64,000 nucleotides of DNA, from assembly GCA_029261195.1 (NCBI GenBank), contig JAJDBU010000063.1, forward strand, positions 62,001 to 126,000, written 5' to 3'. The notes under the pieces are model-generated. The model saw nothing but the letters and a program-made list of their open reading frames with translations. It was not told the DNA's origin and searched no databases. Below, piece by piece: positions 56,708 through 64,000 of the stretch. Both the position numbers and the translations under genes were made by a program. Position 1 is the first letter of the stretch, and each line of letters opens with the position of its first letter. Origin of the DNA: Nitrospirota bacterium (lineage in GTDB: Bacteria; Nitrospirota; Nitrospiria; SBBL01; JAADHI01).

Positions 56708-57838
56708 TTGAATGACATGACGACATCGGACGAGAACGTACAAAAAAAAATTGACAACATGCTGTACGATGCAGGGTGGTGCGTGCAGCTGTTTTCAGGG
56801 TCAAATCCAGCACCAGTCTCCAGACTTGCGATTCGAGGCTTTCCCTTGGCGCGTTCTTATGGATCGATAGATTATTTGCTTTTTATTGACGGAAAAGCCA
56901 TTGCTTTGATCGAAGCCATAGATAAAGGGGTTCCGCTGTGCGGCATTCCTGTGCAGTCCGAAAAATATAGCCGAGGGCTTCCCTTTAGTCTTCGTCTCTA
57001 TACTCGGCCCCTTCCTTTTCTTTACCAGACTAATGGAAGCGAAATCTGCTTTACGAATGCCTTCGACCCGGAACCACTACCCCGCATCCTTCATGGCCTT
57101 CACCGGCCTGAAACCCTGAAAGCATGGATTGAAGACGGGGTTGTGGGAGAAACACCCCGAGACATGGCTGCAGCCTACTTTCCAGAATATCGCAGGCGCG
57201 GCAGAACATTTCACGAACGGGTTTTAATCAACATGCCGGATCTTGTGACGAGAGGTCTTTCCAGCGTAGAAATCAGAGCAGTTCAGACACTGGAAGACGG
57301 GCTTAAAAACAATAAACGACGTATTCTGGTGACTTTGGCCCTAGGCCCGGAACGTCGCACCGCAATGTACCTTTTTATTGAGCGCCTGCTTCGCTTCGTT
57401 GATGCCAGGCGTGTTTTGATCCTGCTTGATGAGGGAAAAGACATTAATGCTCCGATGAATGCTTTTCAACACAATATTTCTTCTGTTGATGACCGCCCGT
57501 TTTCAGAGGTTTTTCACATACAAAGCTTGAACAAAGAAAGCCCCGAAGAAAACCCGATTGATCGAGAGTCCCGAGTTTGTGTGGCTACGATCAAAGAGTT
57601 TGATCTTCTGCTATGCGGGAAAGGTTCTATTTCACTTCCAATTGAAACATTTGAAGTCATTGTGCTTGATGAATGTTCTGAGACTGTTTTACACAAACAT
57701 AAAGCAGTTCTAGAATATTTCGATGCCTATCTCATTGGTTTTTCTGAAATGCCAGGCCAAGAAACACGCGATTTTTTTAATAAAAATCTCTCCATGATCA
57801 ATCCGCAAAACGACGGACTCAATGTACTTTCTCCTTGA
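56708..57838 (+). CDS. HsdR-derived protein with degenerate nuclease and ATPase sites
   Basis: 376 residues (TTG at 56708; ATG at 56717 is an equally possible start). The layout follows the N-terminal half of type I restriction HsdR subunits: a PD-(D/E)xK-like domain (SIDYLLFIDGKAIALIEAIDKG, residues 53-74), a linker, then a RecA-1 domain (SSVEIRAVQTLEDGLKNNKRRILV). Key residues differ: EAK of the nuclease is EAI, Walker A GTGKT is LGPERRT (212-218), the DEAH/DECH box is DECS (321-324), and motif III TATP is SEMP (346-349). RecA-2 and the C-terminal part are missing. The frame is clean and a strong promoter precedes it, so it is probably a retained non-catalytic protein. No HsdM or HsdS nearby. 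Function unknown. Confidence 0.72.
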   Translation: MNDMTTSDENVQKKIDNMLYDAGWCVQLFSGSNPAPVSRLAIRGFPLARSYGSIDYLLFIDGKAIALIEAIDKGVPLCGIPVQSEKYSRGLPFSLRLYTRPLPFLYQTNGSEICFTNAFDPEPLPRILHGLHRPETLKAWIEDGVVGETPRDMAAAYFPEYRRRGRTFHERVLINMPDLVTRGLSSVEIRAVQTLEDGLKNNKRRILVTLALGPERRTAMYLFIERLLRFVDARRVLILLDEGKDINAPMNAFQHNISSVDDRPFSEVFHIQSLNKESPEENPIDRESRVCVATIKEFDLLLCGKGSISLPIETFEVIVLDECSETVLHKHKAVLEYFDAYLIGFSEMPGQETRDFFNKNLSMINPQNDGLNVLSP

Positions 57839-57879
57839 ACCTGACTTCCTGTGAACCCTTATATAAAGGCGGTAAATTT

Positions 57880-59298
57880 ATGATTGAAGAGTACGATCTT
57901 ATCATCTTAGGTGGAGGACCGGGAGGGTATGTCGCTGCGATTCGTGGCGCACAGCTCGGCATGAAGGTCGCTGTGGTGGAAAAAGAGGCAATTGGCGGGA
58001 CTTGCTTGCATCACGGCTGTATCCCCTCAAAAGCCATTATACGAAGCGCTGAGGTGCTTTCCCTGATTCAAGGTTCTGAGGCATTCGGTATTAAGGTTGC
58101 TCACATCCAGCCCGACTTTGGCGCTGCGGTGGATCGAAGTCAAAAGGTCCTCTCAAAGCTCCATCGGGGGGTTTTGCATCTAATGAAAAAGGCGCAGATT
58201 CAAATCATCTCAGGTCGAGGAAAATTGCTCGCCGCAGATCAGAGAACACAGCTACATCAGATCGAAGTCAGCGGGTCGGACGGGATAAGGGTGATCAAAG
58301 GAAAGACAATCATTATTGCAACTGGCAGCCGGGTTCGTAGCCTGCCGAATCTTCCCCTTGATGGTTCACGCATCTTCAGCAGTGACGAGGCCTTGCTCAG
58401 GAAAAATTTGCCGAAGTCGATTGTCATTGTCGGTGGCGGAGCAATCGGTGTTGAATTTGCCTACATCTACTCCGTCTATGGGGTCAAGGTGACGATTGTC
58501 GAATGGGCTGCCAGCCTCCTGCCGATGGAAGATGCCGAAGTTTCCAATCTACTCGAACGCTCTTTTAAAAAACGAAAAATCAAGGTCTTGACCGGACAAA
58601 GCATTACATCGTTTTCAGATCAGGAGGGGGTGTTTGATATTGAGCTGGAGGACTCAAGTGGCAAGAAGAGCATCATTTCCTCAGAAGTCATTCTTGTTGC
58701 TGTCGGGCGTGCGCCGAATGTCGAGGACATTGGACTCGAGACCCTGAAGATAGACTGCGATGATCAAACGAAAACGATAAAAGTGGGCGAACAAATGCAG
58801 ACCAACATAGAACGCATTTATGCAATAGGGGATGTAACAAATCGCCCTGCCCTGGCGCATGGCGCAATGGCACAGGGTGTTTATGTAAGCGAGTCCCTGG
58901 CCGGTATTGTTCGGGCGCCTCTTGCGATGAATGCCGTGCCGAGTGCGGTTTACTGCCATCCTCAGGTCGCCTCCGTTGGTCTGACAGAGGACAAAGCGAA
59001 GGCAGCGGGGCATCAGGTGAAAGTCGGGAAATTTCCTTTAAGCGCCAACGGCAAAGCAATTGCTCTGGGAGAGACCGAAGGTTTTGTGAAAATGGTCACC
59101 GACGAAAAAAATAATGAGATTCTCGGTGCCCACATTATTGGAGCGGAAGCGACCGAATTGATCAGTGAATTTGTTCTGGCGCTTACGCTCGAGGCGACTG
59201 CCGCCGAATTAAAACAAACGATTCATCCCCACCCCACTCTCTCCGAAGCGGTGATGGAAGCAGGCGGTGCCATTTTGGGCGAAGCGATTCATTCCTAG
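57880..59298 (+). CDS. lpdA: Dihydrolipoyl dehydrogenase
   Basis: FAD enzyme that reoxidises dihydrolipoamide in pyruvate/2-oxoglutarate dehydrogenase or glycine cleavage. 472 residues: FAD motif LGGGPGGYVAA (10-20), redox pair Cys42 and Cys47 (GGTCLHHGCIPSKA), NAD-binding IVGGGAIGVEFA, second FAD motif YAIGDV, and the active-site base in HPHPTLSEAV. ATG at 57880 is preferred (AAGGCGG upstream; starts at the family-typical position). No E1/E2 genes are adjacent. Confidence 0.95.
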   Translation: MIEEYDLIILGGGPGGYVAAIRGAQLGMKVAVVEKEAIGGTCLHHGCIPSKAIIRSAEVLSLIQGSEAFGIKVAHIQPDFGAAVDRSQKVLSKLHRGVLHLMKKAQIQIISGRGKLLAADQRTQLHQIEVSGSDGIRVIKGKTIIIATGSRVRSLPNLPLDGSRIFSSDEALLRKNLPKSIVIVGGGAIGVEFAYIYSVYGVKVTIVEWAASLLPMEDAEVSNLLERSFKKRKIKVLTGQSITSFSDQEGVFDIELEDSSGKKSIISSEVILVAVGRAPNVEDIGLETLKIDCDDQTKTIKVGEQMQTNIERIYAIGDVTNRPALAHGAMAQGVYVSESLAGIVRAPLAMNAVPSAVYCHPQVASVGLTEDKAKAAGHQVKVGKFPLSANGKAIALGETEGFVKMVTDEKNNEILGAHIIGAEATELISEFVLALTLEATAAELKQTIHPHPTLSEAVMEAGGAILGEAIHS

Positions 59299-59307
59299 GA
59301 AAATAAT

Positions 59308-59859
59308 ATGGCCTTATTAGAATGTAGCGGCTGTGGTGGAAAGGTCAGCGACAACACTGATTTTTGTTCTCAGTGCGGGCAGGTGATCGAAAAAAAATCG
59401 AAATCAAACCGTCTTCGTATTGTTGCGGCGGTCATTTTGTTCCCGCTTGTCGTCGTTACAATTTCTGTCATGAATGGCGGAAATATCCTGAGTTCCCTGA
59501 CTCAGGATCAAAATAAAGAAAGACAAATCAAAAACGCTCCGGTGCTGGGTCATAAAGTCAGATCACTCGCAATCAAACTTATGAGGGAGAATGAAGTGGT
59601 TGTTGATGCAGCAATCAATCAGGAAGGGGAAAAAATTTCTTTCTTGTTGATTGTTGCTCAGGGCACTTCCACCGTACAGGCAGAAACACTGGGTACGGAC
59701 TTTGTCCGGACTTTAGAATCCAATATTAAGGATGCTCCGAAATCTGATGGAGAAATTGCTGAGAACAGCTACAGCTACCTGGTCGGGGTTTACACCCCGG
59801 ACCAACGGCGGATTGCATTTGCTTCCAAGAGCCGAAATGCAACAAATCTGGATTGGTAA
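59308..59859 (+). CDS. Zinc-ribbon membrane protein of unknown function
   Basis: 183 residues: N-terminal zinc ribbon (CSGCGG...CSQCGQ, four Cys at 6, 9, 20, 23), one transmembrane helix (LRIVAAVILFPLVVVTISVM, about 36-55), and an extracytoplasmic domain (HKVRSLAIKLMRENEVVVDAAINQEGEKISFLLIVAQG...) of unknown fold. It lies 9 bp after lpdA on the same strand and 10 bp from a convergent gene. Confidence 0.65.
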   Translation: MALLECSGCGGKVSDNTDFCSQCGQVIEKKSKSNRLRIVAAVILFPLVVVTISVMNGGNILSSLTQDQNKERQIKNAPVLGHKVRSLAIKLMRENEVVVDAAINQEGEKISFLLIVAQGTSTVQAETLGTDFVRTLESNIKDAPKSDGEIAENSYSYLVGVYTPDQRRIAFASKSRNATNLDW

Positions 59860-59869
59860 AAGGCGAAAG

Positions 59870-60700
59870 CTAGGCTATTTTCTTCTTCCGTAATGAAGTC
59901 ATGACATCGGTTGCGACCTCTTCAACCGCCCGGCCGGTAACATCAATCACCCTCCACTTCGGATTTTTGCTGTAGAGCTCGCGGCAAAATTTCAGTTCCT
60001 GGACAATCGACTCGATATTTGCGTAGTTGGGGACCTCCGTCTTGAGCTTTTTTATACGGCCCATTCGGATTTCCATAAGTCTTTTGGGATCGATAATCAG
60101 GGCAATCACGCGTGAGGGGTTGACCTCCGCAAGTTCGCTTGGAATGGGTAGGTTGAGCACAAGTGGAATATTGGCCACTTTGTATCCAAAGCGGGCGAGG
60201 TAGAAAGATAAGGGTGTTTTTGCGGTTCTTGAGGGGCCGACCAGTACGGCATCGGCCTTGGGAATGCCGTAAAGGTTTTGCCCGTCATCATGTTTGACGG
60301 TGAATTGTACCGCTTCAACACGGTTAAAATATTCGGTGTCGATGCGGTGCAAACGACCGGGGTCGGCATGTGCCGGTTTGTGCAAGTGGTGGCTCATGGC
60401 GGTCAGGAGGGGACCAAGGAGGTCGACCGCAAATAAGCCTGAATTGAGCGCGCCTTCCCGGATTTTCATCCGGAGCGGCTGGGAGACAAAAGTAAAGACA
60501 ATGAGACCCGACTGTGCTTTTGCCTCATCAATCACATCCTTGATCTGTTCTTCGGTCCTGATGTAGCGGTTCCGAACCAGTGCAAGTTCGGCATTTGCAA
60601 ATTGGGCGAGCGCCGCTTTCAACATCTTTTCCGCCGTTTCTCCCGTCGAATCGGAAACCAGAAAAATCGTCGGTGTCTTGCTTGCTTCATCTGTTTTCAT
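59870..60700 (-). CDS. ppsR: PEP synthase / pyruvate phosphate dikinase regulatory protein
   Basis: Bifunctional ADP-dependent kinase and Pi-dependent pyrophosphorylase that switches PEP synthase or PPDK off and on (former DUF299). 276 residues: FLVSDSTGETAE, the P-loop-like GPSRTAKTPLS (155-165), LARFGYKVANIPLVL and the C-terminal IDVTGRAVEE. The start ATG at 60700 is preferred over a TTG five codons upstream because GGAG then has normal spacing. Convergent with the preceding gene. Confidence 0.9.
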   Translation of the reverse strand: MKTDEASKTPTIFLVSDSTGETAEKMLKAALAQFANAELALVRNRYIRTEEQIKDVIDEAKAQSGLIVFTFVSQPLRMKIREGALNSGLFAVDLLGPLLTAMSHHLHKPAHADPGRLHRIDTEYFNRVEAVQFTVKHDDGQNLYGIPKADAVLVGPSRTAKTPLSFYLARFGYKVANIPLVLNLPIPSELAEVNPSRVIALIIDPKRLMEIRMGRIKKLKTEVPNYANIESIVQELKFCRELYSKNPKWRVIDVTGRAVEEVATDVMTSLRKKKIA

Positions 60701-60730
60701 TTGCTGGATCTCCAATCTAATAAAGTAAGG

Positions 60731-62830
60731 CTACTTTTGAGGGATAATTGCGCCGAGCCCTCTCAATGTAATCAAAAACGAAAACTCTTCCCGGTCGTGA
60801 AAATCGAGATAGGACAGTCCGAACCCCCAGCATTGTGCCTGATATTCAAGAATATAGTCTACTTCGACCAACGCGTCCTGATCGGCATCATAAAACACTT
60901 TGTTCACGAAGCCAATGCCCCAGGGGGTGGTAATCCTGACTTCTTCAGACCAGAAATTAATATGAGACGCCACAATTTCTCTGTCCCCCAGGTAATAGGG
61001 ATTGAAAAGGTCTCCTTTTTTAGGGAGTGTTCCGGCACGGCTTGTTCTCTGAGTAATTGTGAGATTGAGATATCTTTGAATCTTAAACTCAAGGTCGAGA
61101 TTGATAGAATTGACCCGCTCTTCGTAGGGATCATAAAAAGTATCCACTTTCAGGCGGATGGGCGACCAGGGTTTTAATCGAAGTTCTCCGCGTAGGTCTG
61201 AAAACCGTCTGGAATTTAAGGCTTCTGCCGGGATATCAGCGGTGTGCAGTGTGCCGGTCAATCGAAGCGATGCCTTTTCCTCTTGATGCCCCTCATTATT
61301 CTTCCTCGAAAAACGCTGACCAAGCGTGGCCGTAATTGTTTCCCGGTCGTGCAGGCTATCTAAGTCGTCAATCTGGTGAATCGCTCCATGCCCTTTGACG
61401 GTGATTTTTTCGTAGAAGATTTCCGGATGAATCCGGTGCGTGATGCCTCCCCAGCTTGTAGCGAGCCTTCCGGACAGGCTTAGACCTGCGGGAATAATTT
61501 CACGGTTGATGGCTTGATCGCTTAAAGCGCCCTCGTCATACCAGGTTCCCCTGAGGCCGGCCCAGGGCGTTAAGGTGACGCCTCTAACAAGATTTAAAGG
61601 GAGAGACAGCTTCGGATAGAGATCGACCCTTTGGAGGTCGAGCCCGCCTTCACTCCAGAAGTTGACTGCGGAAGTATCGAAGTTAAAATAAACGGGTCCA
61701 TTTCCCATGCGGTATTCAATCAGACTTGCCCCGATTTCCGGTAAACGCTGGGGCGTGTCCTTATTATTGTCTGATGTAAGGTCTTGTGTGTAGCGGGAAA
61801 GAAGATAGGCAAAGGAGGACTCGCCTTCATAAGTTAAAAAAAGGTTCGACTCAACATTTTGCCGGGCTCGGTCGTCAGTCTGGTTTGAGAGATTGGAAAA
61901 AGTGTCGTTTTCGTTGACAAAACGGACATCCAATTTCCCACGCACCCGCTTTGAAAATTTTTGTTCGTGATTGTAACGGACATCCCATCGATCGACCGCG
62001 TTTTCACTGTCCCTGAAAAAGGTGGTGTTTAATGTACCTCGCGTTGTTTTAGAAAGCACGTAGCGGTATTCAAGACCGAGGCCGTCTCCTCGTTCTCCCC
62101 GGTGTTCATATGAGAAGCTTGCATCCTGACTTTTGGAGATGGCCCAGAAAAAATCCTGTTGAAACTTAAATCCATCACGGCTACTGAACCCGACATGAGG
62201 AATCAAAAGGCCTGTCGAACGTTCGCGTTTGACCGGCGCCACAAAGTAGGGCAGGTAGAGGACGGGAACATCCCGGACGTAAAAAAGGACATGTGTTGCA
62301 AATAGATATTTGTCGAGTGTGAGGTCGAGCTTTGCAGCACGAAACCGCCAGACTGGATCCTCTTCACAATCACATGCCGTAAAGGAACCATTGATCAGGG
62401 TATAGTGGTCGATACCGTCTTTGAGGATCTCCTCACCTTCGATGTGATAGTTGTCTTCTTTGATGAAGAGTTTGCCCTCGTAAAGAATGCCGAATTTCGT
62501 ATCGATATTAAAAACGATTTTTTTTGCGTTGATATGATTTTCACCATCAAAAAGGTGAACATTGCCAAAAACGGTCGCCTCTCCTGTCTCTCCCGCCAAA
62601 CTCAGTGAATCACCTGTCACCTGCATCACACCCTGACGGATGGAGACGGAACCTGCCGCAAGATAAATGTCTGTTTTTCTAAAGTATTGAAATGTGTCGG
62701 CCTTCAAGTGAACAGGCTCTTCCGCTTCGGCAGACAGTGCAGTATTGGTGATTAAGAAAGGGATGAAGAGCGCGCAGCACAGCAAAACTAAGATTGAGAA
62801 ATCGCGCCGAAACAAACTGTTATTGTTCAA
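60731..62830 (-). CDS. lptD: LPS-assembly outer-membrane protein LptD
   Basis: 699 residues: signal peptide (FSILVLLCCALFIPFLITNTALSA), an OstA/LptA-like jellyroll N-domain (VHLKADTFQYFRKTDIYLAAGSVSIRQGVMQVTGDSLS), the turn of the plug region with CDCEEDPVWRFRAAKL, YLPYFVAPVKRERSTGLLIPHVGFS (a family hallmark), and a 26-strand-type barrel ending FSFLITLRGLGAIIPQK. It inserts LPS into the outer leaflet with LptE. The start is TTG at 62830, 21 nt after folC, without a clear SD. Confidence 0.9.
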   Translation of the reverse strand: MNNNSLFRRDFSILVLLCCALFIPFLITNTALSAEAEEPVHLKADTFQYFRKTDIYLAAGSVSIRQGVMQVTGDSLSLAGETGEATVFGNVHLFDGENHINAKKIVFNIDTKFGILYEGKLFIKEDNYHIEGEEILKDGIDHYTLINGSFTACDCEEDPVWRFRAAKLDLTLDKYLFATHVLFYVRDVPVLYLPYFVAPVKRERSTGLLIPHVGFSSRDGFKFQQDFFWAISKSQDASFSYEHRGERGDGLGLEYRYVLSKTTRGTLNTTFFRDSENAVDRWDVRYNHEQKFSKRVRGKLDVRFVNENDTFSNLSNQTDDRARQNVESNLFLTYEGESSFAYLLSRYTQDLTSDNNKDTPQRLPEIGASLIEYRMGNGPVYFNFDTSAVNFWSEGGLDLQRVDLYPKLSLPLNLVRGVTLTPWAGLRGTWYDEGALSDQAINREIIPAGLSLSGRLATSWGGITHRIHPEIFYEKITVKGHGAIHQIDDLDSLHDRETITATLGQRFSRKNNEGHQEEKASLRLTGTLHTADIPAEALNSRRFSDLRGELRLKPWSPIRLKVDTFYDPYEERVNSINLDLEFKIQRYLNLTITQRTSRAGTLPKKGDLFNPYYLGDREIVASHINFWSEEVRITTPWGIGFVNKVFYDADQDALVEVDYILEYQAQCWGFGLSYLDFHDREEFSFLITLRGLGAIIPQK

Positions 62831-62851
62831 TGGGATGGGTGGCCCGAGACA

Positions 62852-64000
62852 TTAGGATGATGTTGAGTGGATTATTGGTTCGGCATTTTTGTTGGACAAG
62901 GCTGTCTTTGCTTCTCCGACAGTGAAGAAAGATCCGGTGATGGTCAGGCGATCTTGAGGCTGGATACGCGATTTTACATAGGATATGGCCTCTGCTACTT
63001 TTTCGCGGATCGTCACTTTAATCACCTTCGATCTGTCGTCAGTCTCGGCAAGCCGCTTTACGATATCGGCAATCCTCTCCGGTGTTGCGGCCCGCTCGAC
63101 TTCGGGACGGGTGAGGACCAGTTCATCCGTACAGGCAAGTAAGGGTTTTAAAAAGGCTTCAATGTTTTTGTCCTGCATGATGCCGATGATCAGCCATTGT
63201 TTGCCGTAATTGTTGGACTGGGTCTCTTTAAGGTAGTCGGCAAGCCGATTTGCGCTGGCGCTGTTATGGGCGACATCAAGCATGATGCAGGGTGAGCTTT
63301 GCACACGCTCCAGACGCCCGGAGAGCCGGACATTCTTGATGCCTTTCAGGATGCCGGCCTCAGAAATGGAGAGACCCTGCTTGTTCAGTAATTCGACAAT
63401 ACCGATCGCCATCGATGCATTCTTGATTTGATGACGGCCCAGGAGGGGGAGTTCGAGCAGATAATCCTTGATGCCGCGATAGTGCATCTTTTGCCCGCCA
63501 TCTTGCGTCTGCGGTGGCGAGGTCGCCGGTACCGGAAAACCCTGAATTTCCTGTCCGAGACGAAAGAGCGGAGCCTTCTTGGCTTGCGAAATCTTTTCAA
63601 GCAGACTCGCCACTTCTGACGGCTCGGAGCATGAGACCAAGGGGACCCCTTTTTTGATGATGCCTGCCTTTTCGCTTGCGATTTCCACAAGGCTTTTGCC
63701 TAAATAATGTTCGTGGTCAAGATCAATCTCCGTGATGGCGGTGACAAGGGGTTTGAGATGATTTGTTGCATCGAAGCGTCCGCCCATACCCACTTCGATA
63801 ATCGCGATATCGACCGCTTCCTCTGCGAAATAAAGAAAGGCCATTGCAGTTGTAAACTCAAAAAAGGTAATCCTTGTTGAGAGTTGCGGTGATTGGTTTT
63901 CGATAGTTTGACGGATCTTTTCTGTCAATTGCACGATGACGTCGTGCGAGATTGGAATGCCGCAAATACAAATACGCTCTGAAAAATCAATCAGATGAGG
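62852..64000 (-). CDS. folC: Folylpolyglutamate / dihydrofolate synthase (5' truncated by window edge)
   Basis: Mur-ligase-family enzyme adding glutamates to folate (and often making dihydrofolate). The coding frame continues past the first internal GTG (63934) to the right window edge with the conserved HLIDFSERICICG-type segment, so the gene is cut at its 5' end, including the Walker A loop. Seen: IIEVGMGGRFDATN, the HxxYLG segment, LDVAHNSASANRLADYL with the catalytic region, and LTITGSFFTVGEAK. Ends 21 nt before lptD. Confidence 0.92.
   Translation of the reverse strand, partial: PHLIDFSERICICGIPISHDVIVQLTEKIRQTIENQSPQLSTRITFFEFTTAMAFLYFAEEAVDIAIIEVGMGGRFDATNHLKPLVTAITEIDLDHEHYLGKSLVEIASEKAGIIKKGVPLVSCSEPSEVASLLEKISQAKKAPLFRLGQEIQGFPVPATSPPQTQDGGQKMHYRGIKDYLLELPLLGRHQIKNASMAIGIVELLNKQGLSISEAGILKGIKNVRLSGRLERVQSSPCIMLDVAHNSASANRLADYLKETQSNNYGKQWLIIGIMQDKNIEAFLKPLLACTDELVLTRPEVERAATPERIADIVKRLAETDDRSKVIKVTIREKVAEAISYVKSRIQPQDRLTITGSFFTVGEAKTALSNKNAEPIIHSTSS

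Noticed and set aside
56708-57838. Active type I restriction R subunit
   Set aside because: Walker A, DEAH, motif III and nuclease Lys are all substituted, the second RecA domain is missing and no hsdM/hsdS is present.

Overview
The window comes from a Gram-negative (diderm) bacterium of moderate G+C. The evidence is an LptD outer-membrane LPS translocon, an OprB-like porin, lipoproteins, a complete F1Fo ATP synthase operon, pyruvate kinase, a PEP-synthase/PPDK regulator and a thrS-infC-rpmI-rplT block. The many multi-domain sensor kinases and c-di-GMP proteins, the GldA/F/G-like ABC cluster and a DksA/TraR protein fit a Nitrospirota or 'deltaproteobacterial' type of lineage. No 16S gene is present, so this placement is an inference. 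TTG and GTG start codons are unusually common and often overlap the preceding stop codon.

Layout. 1-6.8 kb: AT-rich surface-polysaccharide cluster (GT4-GT2 fusion, C-methyltransferase, GT4, GDP-mannose 4,6-dehydratase, WbaZ-like GT4). 6.9-9.9 kb: UbiE-like methyltransferase, a convergent TPR lipoprotein, two very small genes and a DksA/TraR-type regulator. 10-14.5 kb: minus-strand GldA/GldF/GldG/DUF4340 operon. 14.8-18.1 kb: HNH protein, small secreted protein, and two nucleotide-sugar genes (TviB-like dehydrogenase, uronate 4-epimerase). 18.2-23.4 kb: pyk, tRNA-Val(GAC), thrS, infC, rpmI, rplT, rpsU. 23.5-30.9 kb: ACT protein and the atp operon, whose epsilon subunit is short. 31-36.2 kb: HAD phosphatase and a GGDEF-EAL/histidine-kinase pair. 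36.2-39.6 kb: M16 peptidase pair plus a secreted protein.

39.7-44.6 kb holds the most interesting system. A porin with a His-rich N-terminus, a TroA/ZnuA-type binding protein, a NikR regulator with a complete nickel site, an ABC ATPase and an ABC permease (both with His-rich tails) are arranged as one plus-strand unit. A sigma70-like promoter precedes it, overlapped by a NikR-like operator (GTGCTAC-N13-GTAGCAT). I read this as a candidate NikR-controlled nickel (or nickel/zinc) uptake route spanning both membranes and built on the ZnuABC architecture instead of Nik/Nik-ECF.

45-53.8 kb: a second, large signalling cluster of receivers, kinases and a GGDEF-EAL protein with a degenerate GGDEF site, interrupted by two type II toxin-antitoxin modules. 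53.9-56.5 kb: trpF-trpB-trpA. Divergent from it, under a strong consensus promoter, is a 376-residue protein resembling the N-terminal half of a type I restriction HsdR subunit, but with the nuclease, Walker A, Walker B and motif III residues all changed. 57.9-64 kb: lpdA, zinc-ribbon membrane protein, ppsR, lptD and folC, which runs off the right end. The left-most gene is also cut by the window edge.
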